NCBI RefSeq assembly: GCF_963853665.1
Contig: NZ_OY970459.1
Coordinates: 434,001-498,000 of the forward strand
Reading direction: 5' to 3'
DNA from: Mycobacterium decipiens
GTDB lineage: Bacteria; Actinomycetota; Actinomycetes; Mycobacteriales; Mycobacteriaceae
DNA length: 64,000 nt
Positions 1 through 9,266 of this stretch are shown here, one piece after another. Made by a program: the position numbers and the translations under genes. Each line of letters begins with the position of its first letter. Position 1 is the first letter of the stretch. The notes beneath the pieces are model-generated. The model was not told where the DNA came from and ran no database searches. It saw only the letters and a program-made list of their open reading frames with translations.

Positions 1-136
1 CCAGTCGGTTGGCCAGCGTGTGCGCGCGGCGGTCAGCGGCGCCGGACCGACCGACACCGAGGTGGGCCTGTCCCGTCCGGCCGAGGTCCTGGACGAGGGC
101 CAGCGGTCCGCTGCGCAGGATTTCCAGTGTTGTCAC
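1..136 (-). CDS. pxpC: 5-oxoprolinase subunit C, N-terminal fragment (Rv0263c-like)
   Basis: The window cuts this gene; only about 45 N-terminal codons are present on the minus strand. It starts at a GTG (136) preceded by a strong AAGGGGGAG ribosome-binding site. The visible residues ([20 protein letters not shown], then a [13 protein letters not shown] stretch) match the start of the biotin-dependent carboxyltransferase/PxpC (KipA, allophanate hydrolase subunit 2) family. With PxpA and PxpB this subunit hydrolyses 5-oxoproline to glutamate using ATP. It begins 21 bp downstream of pxpB on the same strand, so the two are probably co-transcribed. The rest lies outside the window. Confidence 0.8.
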   Translation of the reverse strand, partial: MTTLEILRSGPLALVQDLGRTGQAHLGVGRSGAADRRAHTLANRL

Positions 137-157
137 GGCTCCCCCTTCACCCTCGGC

Positions 158-817
158 CTAGGCGGCCCGGAACTGGACCGACATGCCCTGGGTGAGCAGC
201 GCCGGGTTGGGCCGGTCGATATCCCACAGGACCGCGTCGGTGCGGCCGATGATCTGCCAACCGCCCGGCGATTGACGTGGATATATCGCGCTGAATTCGC
301 CGGCCAGAGCGACCGATCCGGCCGGCACCGAGGTTCGCGGTTCGGGTCGGCGCGGCACCCGCAGGCGCGGGTCGCCGTCGATCAAGTAGGCGAAACCCGG
401 TGTGAACCCGCCGAATCCCACCCGCCACCGGGTGGCGGTGTGGGCGTTGATGACCTGTGCGGTGGACAGGCCGGTATGGCTGGCGACCTCGGCGAGGTCG
501 GGGCCGTCGTAGATGACGTCGATGACCACATCGCCCTGGTGCCCGGACGCGGCGGCCGCTACCGCGTCAGAGCTGACCCGCAACTTGCGCAGGCGCTGAC
601 GAGTGGCCCCTTGCCAGCGGGGTCCGCGGACCTTCACCAAAACGGTGCGCGAGGCCGGGACGATGTCGACCACACCGGGCAGCGCCGCCCTTCGCAACGC
701 CTCGGTCCATGCCAATACCTCAGCGGTGCTATCACATTGCAGCATCAGCGCTTGGTCGCCGTAGTCGAGCACGGAGCAGGCCAATACCGCGTCCATCGAG
801 ACGTCCATCACACTCAT
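158..817 (-). CDS. pxpB: 5-oxoprolinase subunit B (Rv0264c-like)
   Basis: Protein of about 219 residues of the PxpB/KipI (allophanate hydrolase subunit 1, cyclophilin-like) family. The family signature is visible in the C-terminal half: [16 protein letters not shown], then [18 protein letters not shown] and [11 protein letters not shown]. With PxpC and PxpA it forms the ATP-dependent 5-oxoprolinase that recycles pyroglutamate. Alternative ATG starts lie at 808 and 796; the first is kept because no ribosome-binding site separates them clearly. It sits just upstream of pxpC and downstream of the iron lipoprotein gene on the same strand. In H37Rv a second oxoprolinase gene (oplA) is recalled close by but is absent here, which could make this complex the only local 5-oxoprolinase. 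Confidence 0.85.
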   Translation of the reverse strand: MSVMDVSMDAVLACSVLDYGDQALMLQCDSTAEVLAWTEALRRAALPGVVDIVPASRTVLVKVRGPRWQGATRQRLRKLRVSSDAVAAAASGHQGDVVIDVIYDGPDLAEVASHTGLSTAQVINAHTATRWRVGFGGFTPGFAYLIDGDPRLRVPRRPEPRTSVPAGSVALAGEFSAIYPRQSPGGWQIIGRTDAVLWDIDRPNPALLTQGMSVQFRAA

Positions 818-891
818 GTCTCGACGGTAACGCCAGAATCGGGGGCTCGGCCAGGGATTTTCGAGACTGCCAGAGGTGCCTTAGCAAACGC

Positions 892-1881
892 TCATGAGCC
901 CAAGATCCGGCCGATCTGCGGGGGCAGCTGCTCGGCAACCAGCGGATAGCTCAGCGGCGACGCGAAGGCGATCGCTCCGGCCTGTTCCTTCGACGTGAAG
1001 ATGTGGCGCCGCTGCGCGGTCGCCTGCGACGCCGCTATCTCCGGGTCGGCCAGCACCGCGTTTTCCTCCTCGGGGCTCTCGGTCAACCAGATCAGCACGT
1101 CGGCGGAATCCAGCACCGCCTTGATGTGGTCGCGAGGAATGACGCCGCGCTGATCGACGGCGAAGGGTTTGATGCTGTCGGCGATGACCAGACCCATTTC
1201 GTTCAGGAAGTCGGTCCGCCAGCCCGCCATGGTGGCGACCACACTGCCCTGCCAGAGGCGCCCCTGCAGCAGCAGCGCCTTTTTGCCCCGCCATAGCGGA
1301 TACTTCTGCGCTACCGCGGCGAACTTTTGGTCGACGGCCTCAATCAGCGACCGCATCTGGTTGGCCTGGAACACGGCCTGGCCGATCGTGGTGGCCTGAT
1401 CCTTCCATGGCTCGAAGAACGCGTCGCCGCCCGATTGCGGGATGGTCGGGGCGATCGCCGACAGTTGCTGATAGGTATCGGCGTCGACGCCGGCGTTGAT
1501 CGCCACGATCAGGTCGGGTTTCAGGGCGGCGATCCGGTCGATCTGAATGCCGTTGTCCAGGTTCAACACCACCGGCTGCGCCCCGCCGAGCTTGGGCTGG
1601 GCCCACGGCCACACCGCGAACGGCTGGTCACCGAACCAGTTGGTCACCGCGATGGGCACCACACCGACCGCGAGCAGGTCGTCCTGCTCGGTGTAGCCGG
1701 CGCTGACCACTCGCTTGGGTGGCTCCTTGATGACGGTCTTACCGAACAGGTGGGCAATTGTTACCGCCGCTCCGCCCGTGCCCGGCGGCGGTTTGGGTGA
1801 GGAGCACCCCGGCAGGAGCCCGGCAACCCCGGCGGCCCCGGCGACCTGCAAGAATCCCCGGCGACTCGATCCCTGTTGCAC
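892..1881 (-). CDS. fecB2: FecB2-type iron-siderophore binding lipoprotein (Rv0265c-like)
   Basis: Periplasmic substrate-binding lipoprotein of the iron-siderophore ABC transporter class (TroA/FecB fold), 329 residues. The N-terminus has a twin-arginine-like motif (SSRRGFLQVAG) followed by a lipobox ending LLPGC (Cys near residue 26), so it is probably exported and lipid-anchored. The core shows the two lobes typical of the family (RVVSAGYTEQDDLLAVGVVP; RIAALKPDLIVAINAG). The start is a GTG at 1881. No permease or ATPase is adjacent, so it must work with a transporter encoded elsewhere; heme or carboxymycobactin-type ligands are possible but cannot be read from sequence. An iron-binding lipoprotein 20 kb from an IdeR-controlled ESX-3 locus is consistent but not linked evidence. 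Confidence 0.85.
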   Translation of the reverse strand: MQQGSSRRGFLQVAGAAGVAGLLPGCSSPKPPPGTGGAAVTIAHLFGKTVIKEPPKRVVSAGYTEQDDLLAVGVVPIAVTNWFGDQPFAVWPWAQPKLGGAQPVVLNLDNGIQIDRIAALKPDLIVAINAGVDADTYQQLSAIAPTIPQSGGDAFFEPWKDQATTIGQAVFQANQMRSLIEAVDQKFAAVAQKYPLWRGKKALLLQGRLWQGSVVATMAGWRTDFLNEMGLVIADSIKPFAVDQRGVIPRDHIKAVLDSADVLIWLTESPEEENAVLADPEIAASQATAQRRHIFTSKEQAGAIAFASPLSYPLVAEQLPPQIGRILGS

Positions 1882-1939
1882 TGCGTGAGCGTATCGCGTG
1901 CTGCACCGGCACCCCCGGCCAAGCGCAACGGGCTTCTCT

Positions 1940-3136
1940 TTAGGGTTTGTGCCAAGGGCTGTAGTCGGCGATCAGCTGCTCCTGCGGCGGGCGCTGGTCG
2001 GGTGGCACGTGTTGCAGGTTGATCCGGATCCGATACCAGATGGAGCTCGGCCCGCGCATGCCGTCGACCAGGACGTCGGCCGGCTGCAGCCGCTGGGACG
2101 CCTCGGGATAGCGATCGCGCCAGGTGTCCAGCGCGGCCATCGCCTCGTCGCGGGTCTTGGTGCGGGCGATCTCGATGAGCGGTTTCGCGGATTGCGCCTT
2201 CTCCGGCGGTCCCAGTTCTTCGGCCAGCGCGAGCAATTGGTCCAGCCCGCCGGCCGCATCGTCCATCCCTGCCCAGGGATCGCCGATGTCAGCGAACCGG
2301 CCGGGCACGGTGGCCATGGTGAACGCTTCCGGGTTGCAGCCGGCGACCTCGTCCCAATGCAGCGGTGTCGACACCCGGGCGTCCGCAGTGGCCCGCACCG
2401 AGTAGGCCGACGCGACCGTGCGGTCCTTGGCGTTCTGGTTGAAGTCGACGAACACGCCCTCGCGTTCTTCCTTCCACCATCGGCTGGTTGCCGCGTCGGG
2501 TCTGCGGCGCTCGACCTCTCGGGCAACGGTCTGGGCGGCCAGCCGCACCTGCCGGAACGGCCAGCGCGGCGCAATCCGGGCATAGACGTGGAAACCCCTC
2601 GACCCGGACGTCTTGGGCCACGCGACCAACCCGTGATCTTCGAGCACTTCGCGGACCACCAGCGCGACGTCGACGACTCGCTGCCAGGCGACCCCGGGCA
2701 TCGGGTCCAGGTCGACCCGCAGCTCGTCGGGATGATCAAGGTCGCTGGCTTGTACCGGATGCGGATTGAGGTCAACGCACCCCAGGTTGATCACCCATGC
2801 CAGTCCGGCGGCGTCGTGGATGACGGCTTCCGCGGCGGACGTGCCCGACGCGTACCGCAGTTCGGCCACGTCTACCCAGTCCGGCCGGTTCGCGGGTGCG
2901 CGCTTCTGGAACACAGCTTCGGCCGAGATGCCCTTGACGAAGCGCTTGAGAATCATCGGCCGCCCGGCCACACCGCGCAGCGCCCCGTCGGCCACCGCGA
3001 GGTAGTAACGGATCAGGTCGAGCTTGGTGTAGCCCGCTCGGCCGTTTCGACCGGGGAAGACGACCTTGTCCGGATGGGTGATTCTGACCTGGCGTCCGTT
3101 CACCTCCAGCGACACCGGGGCGGCCATGCGGCTCAT
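1940..3136 (-). CDS. LigD polymerase-domain-like primase-polymerase (Rv0269c-like)
   Basis: Stand-alone protein of 398 residues of the archaeo-eukaryotic primase (LigD-Pol/PrimPol) family. Visible catalytic features are the metal-binding DxD motif in ELRVDLDPMPG, the nucleotide-binding SGSRGFHVYARI motif and a later FVDFNQNAKDRTVASAYSVR segment that carries a third conserved Asp. Family members extend primers with a preference for ribonucleotides and act in gap repair or end joining. This one has no ligase or nuclease domain. It may be the protein called PolD2 in mycobacteria, but that name is from memory. It is divergent from fadD2 with only 35 bp between the starts, and 58 bp from fecB2; the genes recalled as Rv0266c-Rv0268c in H37Rv are missing from that gap. 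Confidence 0.82.
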   Translation of the reverse strand: MSRMAAPVSLEVNGRQVRITHPDKVVFPGRNGRAGYTKLDLIRYYLAVADGALRGVAGRPMILKRFVKGISAEAVFQKRAPANRPDWVDVAELRYASGTSAAEAVIHDAAGLAWVINLGCVDLNPHPVQASDLDHPDELRVDLDPMPGVAWQRVVDVALVVREVLEDHGLVAWPKTSGSRGFHVYARIAPRWPFRQVRLAAQTVAREVERRRPDAATSRWWKEEREGVFVDFNQNAKDRTVASAYSVRATADARVSTPLHWDEVAGCNPEAFTMATVPGRFADIGDPWAGMDDAAGGLDQLLALAEELGPPEKAQSAKPLIEIARTKTRDEAMAALDTWRDRYPEASQRLQPADVLVDGMRGPSSIWYRIRINLQHVPPDQRPPQEQLIADYSPWHKP

Positions 3137-3171
3137 GGTAATTTGCCGCTCGCCTCACATAGGGTGAGATC

Positions 3172-4863
3172 ATGCCTAACCTCACCGACCTGCCCGGGCT
3201 GGCCGTGTCCAAGCTTCAACGGTCCATCGGACAGTACGTGGCACGCGGCGCAGCCGAGTTGCATTACCTGCGCAAGATCATCGAATCGGGCGCGATCGGG
3301 CTGGAGCCGCCGCTGAACTACGCCGCGATGGCAGCCGATATGCGCAAGTGGGGCGAGATCGGCTCGCTCCCGTCGCACCATGCCAGACGCGCCCCCAACC
3401 GCGCGGCGTTGATCGACGAAGAGGGCACGCTGACCTTCTCCGAGCTTGACGATGCCGCACACGCGGTGGCCAACGGCCTGCTTGCGTTGGGTGTGCAGGG
3501 CGGCGACGGTGTTGCCATTCTGGCGCGCAACCACCGCTGGTTCGTCATCGCCAACTACGGTGCCGCCCGGGTCGGCGCCCGCATCATCTTGCTCAATAGC
3601 GAATTCTCCGGCCCTCAGATCAAAGAGGTGTCTGAGCGTGAGGGTGCCAAGGTGATCATCTATGACGACGAGTACACCAACGCGGTCAGATTGGCCAAGC
3701 CGCCGCTGGGCAAGCTGCGGGCCCTCGGCGTCAATCCCGACGAGGACAAACCGTCGGGCAGCACCGACGAAACCCTGGCGGAGCTGATCGCGCGCAGCAG
3801 CCCCGCACCCGCCCCGAAAGCGAGCAAACACGCGTCGATCATCATCCTGACCAGCGGCACCACCGGAACCCCGAAGGGAGCGAACCGTAGCACCCCGCCC
3901 ACGCTGGCGCCCTTCGGCGGTGTCTTGTCGCACGTTCCGTTCAAGGCCGGCGAGGTGACGTCGTTGCCGTCGCCAATGTTCCACGCGTTGGGCTATCTGC
4001 ACGCGACACTCGCGATGTTCCTGGGCTCGACGCTGGTGCTGCGCCGCCGGTTCAAGCCGGCTGTGGTGCTGGAAGACATCGAGCAGCACAGGGCTACATC
4101 GATGGTTGTGGTGCCGGTGATGCTGGCGCGGATCCTCGACCAGCTGGAGAAAACCGAGCCCAAGCCCGATTTGTCCAGCCTGAGGATCGTGTTCGTGTCC
4201 GGATCGCAATTGGGTGCCGAGCTGGCTGCCCGCGCACTCAAGGACCTCGGGCCCGTCATCTACAACATGTACGGCTCCACCGAGGTCTCGTTCGCCACCA
4301 TTGCCGGCCCGAAGGATCTGGAGTTCAACCCCAGCACGGTTGGGCCTGTGGTCAGGGGCGTGAAGGTCAAGATCCTCGACGACAACGGCAACGAGGTGCC
4401 ACAGGGTGACGTCGGCCGGATCTTCGTCGGAAATGCGTTCCCATTCGAGGGCTACACGGGCGGCGGTGGCAAGCAGATCATTGATGGCCTGTTGTCGTCC
4501 GGCGACGTCGGCTACTTCGACGAGCGCGGTCTGCTGTATGTCAGCGGCCGGGACGACGAGATGATCGTCTCCGGCGGTGAGAATGTGTTCCCCGCCGAGG
4601 TGGAGGATCTGATCAGCGGGCATCCCGACGTGGTGGAGGCGACCGCGATCGGCGTGGACGACAAGGACTTTGGTGCCCGGCTGCGTGCCTTTGTGGTCAA
4701 GAAGCCCGACGCGACCGTCGATGAGGACACGATCAAGGTCTACGTCCGCGAGCATCTGGCCCGGTACAAGGTGCCGCGGGAAGTGATCTTCCTCGACGAG
4801 CTGCCCCGCAACCCCACCGGCAAGATCCTCAAACGCGAGCTGCGCAATCTCGAGGTCGAGTAG
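3172..4863 (+). CDS. fadD2: Acyl-CoA synthetase FadD2 (Rv0270-like)
   Basis: AMP-forming fatty-acyl-CoA ligase of 563 residues, the usual family length. It activates a fatty acid or related carboxylate to acyl-AMP and then acyl-CoA. The P-loop-like motif IIILTSGTTGTPKGAN lies near residue 225, the A5 motif YNMYGSTEV near 365, the A7/A8 motifs GDVGYFDERGLLYVSGRDDE near 450, and the catalytic Lys motif PRNPTGKILKRE is at the C-terminus. The N-terminus (about 60 residues before the adenylation core) is typical of FadD2. The ATG lies 35 bp from the divergent primase-polymerase gene, and the 3' end is convergent with fadE6 across a long hairpin. Proximity to fadE6 suggests a shared beta-oxidation substrate. 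Confidence 0.9.
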   Translation: MPNLTDLPGLAVSKLQRSIGQYVARGAAELHYLRKIIESGAIGLEPPLNYAAMAADMRKWGEIGSLPSHHARRAPNRAALIDEEGTLTFSELDDAAHAVANGLLALGVQGGDGVAILARNHRWFVIANYGAARVGARIILLNSEFSGPQIKEVSEREGAKVIIYDDEYTNAVRLAKPPLGKLRALGVNPDEDKPSGSTDETLAELIARSSPAPAPKASKHASIIILTSGTTGTPKGANRSTPPTLAPFGGVLSHVPFKAGEVTSLPSPMFHALGYLHATLAMFLGSTLVLRRRFKPAVVLEDIEQHRATSMVVVPVMLARILDQLEKTEPKPDLSSLRIVFVSGSQLGAELAARALKDLGPVIYNMYGSTEVSFATIAGPKDLEFNPSTVGPVVRGVKVKILDDNGNEVPQGDVGRIFVGNAFPFEGYTGGGGKQIIDGLLSSGDVGYFDERGLLYVSGRDDEMIVSGGENVFPAEVEDLISGHPDVVEATAIGVDDKDFGARLRAFVVKKPDATVDEDTIKVYVREHLARYKVPREVIFLDELPRNPTGKILKRELRNLEVE

Positions 4864-4876
4864 GACCTTTCTTCGC

Positions 4877-4934
4877 CGAGCAGACACAGAATCGCACTGC
4901 CAGCGCGTTTGGCGTGCGATTCTGTGTCTGCTCG
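4877..4934. terminator. Long perfect hairpin between convergent fadD2 and fadE6
   Basis: Two arms of 21 nt (4877-4897 and 4914-4934) are perfect reverse complements around a 16-nt loop that can itself pair partly. The left arm begins CGAGCAGACACAGAATCGCA. It sits 13 bp after the fadD2 stop and 11 bp before the fadE6 stop, the expected place for a bidirectional transcription barrier. There is no T-tract, as is usual in mycobacteria. Similar GAGCAGAC...ATCGC palindromes recur between convergent genes in mycobacterial genomes (from memory), so it may be a dispersed repeat family as well as a terminator. Confidence 0.7.
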
Positions 4935-4945
4935 CGCAAGAGCCG

Positions 4946-7129
4946 TTACGGGTCGCGGGGTAGGCCCAGCAGCCGTTCGGCGATGATGTTGAGCTGGACC
5001 TCGGAGGTGCCTCCGTAGATGGTGGTGGCCCGGCTGCCCAACAGGTAGTCGCCCCACTTGCCGGGCAATTGCTCGGTGTCGCCGATCACGGCATCGGTGC
5101 CGAAGGACGACACCGCGAATTCGGCGTAGCCCTGGCCGGTGCGCATCGACAACAGCTTGGAGATCGCTGCCGACGGCATCGCGTCACCCCCGGTCAGCGT
5201 CAGCAGTGTGGAACGCAGGTTGAGCACCTTGGCGGCATGGCCCTCGGCGATCAGCTGGCCGGCCCGGTGCCGCGCGACCTGATCGAACTGGCCGTCGCGA
5301 ACGAAGTCGACGAACTCGTCCAGGGTGGCCAGGAAATTCGAATCGCTGCCGCCGATCGACACCCGCTCCGCCGTCAGGGTGTTGCGGCTGACTTCCCACC
5401 CCCGGTTCACCTCCCCGAGCACGAACTCGTCGGGGACGAACACGTCGTCGATGTAGACGGTGTTGAAAAACTCCCGACCGGTGAGCTCGCGCAGCGGCTT
5501 GACTTGTACACCTTCGCTTTTCATGTCCAGCAGGAAGTAGGTGATGCCATTGTGCTTCGGCGCTGACGGGTCCGTCCGCGCCAGGAGCGCGCCCCATTGG
5601 GAGTACTGGGCGGCGGTGGTCCAGATCTTCTGCCCGGTGATGCGCCACCCGCCGTCCACCCGGGTGGCCTTGGTCGAGAGGCCGGCCAGGTCCGACCCCG
5701 CGCCCGGCTCGGAGAACAACTGGCACCAGAAAATGTCGCCGCGGAAGGTGGGCGGTAGGAAGCGCTGCTTCTGCTCCTCGGTTCCGAACGCCACGATCGA
5801 TGGCACGATCCACGCCGCGATCGCGATCTGGGGCCGCTTGACCCGCCCGGCGGTGAATTCCTGGGCGACGATGATCTGCTCAACCGGGCTGGCGGCCCGC
5901 CCCCAGGGCTTAGGTAGATGGGGCATCACCCACCCGCCTTCGGCGATCGCGACCGTGCGCTCCTCCCGCGGCATCGCCTTCAGCGCGGCGACCTCGGCCC
6001 GGATCTCGGCCCTCAGCTTTTCGGTGGTGGGGTCCAGGTCGATGTCCACGGGACGCATGCCGGTGGTCGTCGCGGTATCCACTACCCGCTGCGGGTATTC
6101 CGTGCTGCGGCCGAAGCAGGCGGCCAGCATCAGTGCCCGGCGATAGTAGACGTTCGTGTCGTGCTCCCAGGTGAAGCCGATGCCGCCGTGCACCTGAATG
6201 CAGTCCTGCGTAGCGCGCTGGGCGGCCGCCGGTGCCAGCGTCGCCGCCACCGCCGCCGCGAACTCGACGTCGGAGCTGGCCTCGCCCGCCTCATCTAGGG
6301 CGCGCGCGGCGTCCCACACCGCGGCGGTGGCCCGCTCGGTATCGGCGACCATCTCCGCGCATTTGTGCTTGATCGCCTGGAACTGTCCGATCGGCCGGCC
6401 GAACTGTTCACGGATCTTGGCGTATGCCGCCGCGGTGTCGGTCGCCCACCGCGCGACGCCAACGGCCTCTGCGGACAGCAGGGTGGACATCAGCGCGTGG
6501 GCGGTTGCCATGGTCAGGTTGCTCAGCAGGGCATCGTCGCCGACGTCGACGGCGTTGGCCCGCACATGCGCGATGGGCCGCAGCGGATCCAGGCTTTGGA
6601 CCGGCTCGATCTCGAGCTGATCATTGCGCAGCACGACCCACTCGTCGCGGCTGTCGATTGCCACCGGCAGCACCAGAACGGAGGCTTGTGCCGCGGCCGG
6701 AACTGCCCGGACTTCGCCGCGGATCACCAGCGTTTCGCCGTGCCGGGTGGCGGTCAGCCCGGAATCCAGGGCGTAGGCGGCGATGGCGGCCCCGGAGGCC
6801 AGTTCGGCGAGCACCTTGGCTTGCGCGTCATGGGCCGCGATCAGCGCGCTGGCGATCGCCGACGGCGCGAACGGGCCGGGCACGGCCCCGTAGCCGAACT
6901 CGGCCAGCACCACGGCCAGCTCGAGGATGCCGAACCCCTGGCCGCCGACGGATTCGGCCAGATGAACACCCTGCAAGCCTTGTTCGGCGGCGGCCTGCCA
7001 GTAGGGCGGCGGGTTGTCGATGGGGGTCTCTAGAGCCGCGTGCAGCACCTCCGATGGCGCTACTCGCGCCACCAGGGATCGCACCGAATCGGCAAGGTCG
7101 TGATGCTCGGGAGTGATAGCGATCGGCAT
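4946..7129 (-). CDS. fadE6: Acyl-CoA dehydrogenase FadE6, fused double domain (Rv0271c-like)
   Basis: About 727 residues carrying two acyl-CoA dehydrogenase-like modules in tandem. The first (about residues 5-370) has EQFGRPIGQFQAIKHK and CIQVHGGIGFTWEHD near its end. The second (about 380-725) has WCQLFSEPGAGSDLAG, the FAD/substrate-binding WTTAAQYSQWG and a C-terminal YGGTSEVQLNIIAERLLGLPRD. The enzyme would oxidise an acyl-CoA to the 2-enoyl-CoA with FAD. The start is set at 7129 (MPIAITPEHHDL), which has GGAAGG about 8 nt upstream; the longer reading adds 18 unconserved residues. It is the last gene of the TetR-led operon. Doubled ACADs of about 730 residues are a known mycobacterial subclass; which half is active cannot be settled here. 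Confidence 0.88.
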   Translation of the reverse strand: MPIAITPEHHDLADSVRSLVARVAPSEVLHAALETPIDNPPPYWQAAAEQGLQGVHLAESVGGQGFGILELAVVLAEFGYGAVPGPFAPSAIASALIAAHDAQAKVLAELASGAAIAAYALDSGLTATRHGETLVIRGEVRAVPAAAQASVLVLPVAIDSRDEWVVLRNDQLEIEPVQSLDPLRPIAHVRANAVDVGDDALLSNLTMATAHALMSTLLSAEAVGVARWATDTAAAYAKIREQFGRPIGQFQAIKHKCAEMVADTERATAAVWDAARALDEAGEASSDVEFAAAVAATLAPAAAQRATQDCIQVHGGIGFTWEHDTNVYYRRALMLAACFGRSTEYPQRVVDTATTTGMRPVDIDLDPTTEKLRAEIRAEVAALKAMPREERTVAIAEGGWVMPHLPKPWGRAASPVEQIIVAQEFTAGRVKRPQIAIAAWIVPSIVAFGTEEQKQRFLPPTFRGDIFWCQLFSEPGAGSDLAGLSTKATRVDGGWRITGQKIWTTAAQYSQWGALLARTDPSAPKHNGITYFLLDMKSEGVQVKPLRELTGREFFNTVYIDDVFVPDEFVLGEVNRGWEVSRNTLTAERVSIGGSDSNFLATLDEFVDFVRDGQFDQVARHRAGQLIAEGHAAKVLNLRSTLLTLTGGDAMPSAAISKLLSMRTGQGYAEFAVSSFGTDAVIGDTEQLPGKWGDYLLGSRATTIYGGTSEVQLNIIAERLLGLPRDP

Positions 7130-7176
7130 TGCTCGCCTTCCATGCCTGCGGACGTTTCGGCCAAGCACCTTCCAAG

Positions 7177-8142
7177 CTAACAACCAGTGGGTCGGTCAAT
7201 GACTGGGGCCACTAGGTGGGCCAGTGGTTGGCCGTCGCGCAGGCGGCGGCAGTTCGCGACGGCCTCGGTCAGATAGCGCGCCATGGTGTCGGCGGTGTAC
7301 CACGCGACATGCGGCGTCAGCACCACATTGTCCAGGCTAGTCAGCGGGTTGGTGGGCGCTAGGGGCTCGACTTCGAAAACGTCCAGGCCCGCGGCGGCCA
7401 GCCGGCCCCCGCGCAGCGCGTCAACGAGTGCGTCCTCGTCGACGACGGCGCCGCGCGACGTGTTGACCAGCACCGCGTCCGGTTTCATCGCGGCCAGCGC
7501 GTCGGCGTCGAGCAGATGGTGGGTGGCGGCCGTCAGCGGCACGTGCAGCGAGACGATGTCGCTGACGGCCAGCAGCTCGGGCAACGGCCGCCAGCCGGGC
7601 CGCCCGTCGTCGCGGGTGCTGGTGTGCAGCACCGTCGCGCCCATCGCGGCGACGACCACGCCCACGCGTCTGGCGATGCTGCCGTAGCCGACCAGGCCGA
7701 TGGTGCAACCACCGATATCGCGCACCGTCTCGCCCAGGTCCGGGTTCGCCGGCCAGCCCCGGCCGGCGCGGACCGCGCGGTCTAGGGCCGGTAGGCGGCG
7801 CAGCGCGGCCAGCATCAGCAGCACAGTGCCCTCGGCCACCGAGGCTGCGTTGGCGCCGGGCATGTTGGCCACCGCTATCCCGCGCCTGGTCGCGGTTTCC
7901 ACGTCGATGGTGTTCACTCCGGCGCCGAGTTTGTGTACCAGCCGCAACCGCGTCGCTCGCTGCAGGTCCGTACTCGACAGCGGCCGCAGCACATGCCAAA
8001 TCACTTCCGCGCGCGGCAATTCCCGGTAAAAGCCCGGGTCGTCATCTTCGGCGCACCATACGATGTCAAGCCAGGATTCGGCGGCAAGAAGGTCGAGCAC
8101 CTTGGGGCCGGGAACGAAGTGGGCAAGAACTCTCAACGCCAC
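7177..8142 (-). CDS. D-2-hydroxyacid dehydrogenase family protein
   Basis: NAD(P)-dependent 2-hydroxyacid dehydrogenase of about 321 residues. The dinucleotide-binding motif is LVGYGSIARRVG; the catalytic Arg is in VNTSRGAVVDEDALVDAL, the Glu in DVFEVEPLAPTNPL and the catalytic His in NVVLTPHVAW. It would reduce a 2-keto acid or oxidise a D-2-hydroxy acid. The likely start is GTG 8142, overlapping the end of the upstream hydrolase gene (TTG 8136 is the alternative), so translation is coupled. It lies 47 bp before fadE6. I do not recall a gene at this position in H37Rv, so it may be a lineage-specific operon member that adds a 2-oxo/2-hydroxy acid step to the pathway. Confidence 0.85.
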   Translation of the reverse strand: MALRVLAHFVPGPKVLDLLAAESWLDIVWCAEDDDPGFYRELPRAEVIWHVLRPLSSTDLQRATRLRLVHKLGAGVNTIDVETATRRGIAVANMPGANAASVAEGTVLLMLAALRRLPALDRAVRAGRGWPANPDLGETVRDIGGCTIGLVGYGSIARRVGVVVAAMGATVLHTSTRDDGRPGWRPLPELLAVSDIVSLHVPLTAATHHLLDADALAAMKPDAVLVNTSRGAVVDEDALVDALRGGRLAAAGLDVFEVEPLAPTNPLTSLDNVVLTPHVAWYTADTMARYLTEAVANCRRLRDGQPLAHLVAPVIDRPTGC

Positions 8143-9266
8143 CGCTTGGCTATCCACGTGGTGATGGTGTCGGCCTGTTCGCCGCGCGCGCCCGGCGTGG
8201 TGAAGTAGTGGTCGCTGTCGATCGAGACCCGCGTCTTGTCGCTGCTGGCGAGCGCGGCATAGATCTGTTGAGCGTCGGACGGGAAGACGCCGGTGTCGGC
8301 CTCGGCGTTGACCACCAGTGCCGGGCAGGTGATTCGGGCCAGGTGCGGTTCGGCGCGGGTTTGCGCCACCCGCAGGCTCCACATGCCCAGCCAGCTGCGT
8401 AGCGTGCAGGCCGCGGCGATGCCGTGTGCCGAGCGGTTCGCCTTGGCCGGCGTGCCCGCGTAGCACTGGTTGGGTGCGCGCTTGGTCGGTTCGATGTTGG
8501 GGTCGACCATGCGCGGGTCGGCCCAGGTACGCATCACGCTGAACGGCCGATCGGAAAAGCCAGCTGCGCGGACACGTTTGAGTTCCATTTCGGCCCAGTC
8601 AGTGATGGCGTGGTTGCGTTTGACCTGCGCCGAGCGATAGCGGCTGATGAATTCCGGCGGGTACGGCGGGCCATTGCTTTCGTTGAACAGGTCGAGGTCG
8701 GGATCGGTTGCAACCGGATCGTTTTCGTCGATGACCGCGGCGTCCATCCAGGAGGTCAGCACATCCGGGCGGCCAGGATGCGCGGCGGTGGCCACGTATC
8801 CGTCGGCGGCCGGCAACTCGGTCAACCCGGCCGCGGGCCGCATGCCTTCCAGTGGTGTCAGGTGCGGGTCGACCGCCTGTGCCTGGTAAGCGGCCATCAA
8901 TGAGCCACCGCCTGAATTGCCTAGCAACACAACCCTTTCCACGTCCTGAACCTCGCGCAACCAGCGCACCCCGACACCGATGTCGACAAGTGCGTGGTCG
9001 AGCAGAAAACTGCTTTCGAAACCGCGGAACCTGGTGTTCCAGCCCAGAAACCCGATACCGCGGATCGCCAGGTAGTCGGCGAGATAGTGCTCGGAGAAAT
9101 CGATCTGGTAATGGGTGGCGATTAGCGCCACCTTCGGTTTACTGCCCGCGCTGTGGTGATACAGCCCCTGGCATGGGTGCCCCCCGGCACCGGCACGGCC
9201 GGCGCTGGGGGACGGCAGCCCGACGAACTCTCGGATGACCCCCGGCGTGCCGGAGTTACCAGTCAA
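8133..9266 (-). CDS. Alpha/beta-hydrolase (Rv0272c-like)
   Basis: 377-residue alpha/beta-hydrolase fold protein with nucleophile elbow LLGNSGGGSLM (Ser near residue 120), a late acid in VVNAEADTGVFPSD and a candidate catalytic His in SIDSDHYFTTPG. The length matches Rv0272c. The start is a TTG at 9266 with a good AGGAGG 8 nt upstream; it overlaps the stop of the TetR gene (TTGA), a sign of translational coupling. Substrate is unknown; in this operon an ester or thioester related to the FadE6 substrate is a reasonable inference. No signal peptide is evident, so it is probably cytoplasmic. Confidence 0.8.
   Translation of the reverse strand: MTGNSGTPGVIREFVGLPSPSAGRAGAGGHPCQGLYHHSAGSKPKVALIATHYQIDFSEHYLADYLAIRGIGFLGWNTRFRGFESSFLLDHALVDIGVGVRWLREVQDVERVVLLGNSGGGSLMAAYQAQAVDPHLTPLEGMRPAAGLTELPAADGYVATAAHPGRPDVLTSWMDAAVIDENDPVATDPDLDLFNESNGPPYPPEFISRYRSAQVKRNHAITDWAEMELKRVRAAGFSDRPFSVMRTWADPRMVDPNIEPTKRAPNQCYAGTPAKANRSAHGIAAACTLRSWLGMWSLRVAQTRAEPHLARITCPALVVNAEADTGVFPSDAQQIYAALASSDKTRVSIDSDHYFTTPGARGEQADTITTWIAKRWR

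Noticed and set aside
1898..3316. 472-residue plus-strand frame over the primase-polymerase gene
   Set aside because: No motif and it runs across two real genes; the minus strand carries the catalytic motifs.
3133..4887. 584-residue frame antisense to fadD2
   Set aside because: Shadow of the high third-position GC of fadD2; contains no known motif, while the plus strand has all acyl-CoA synthetase motifs.
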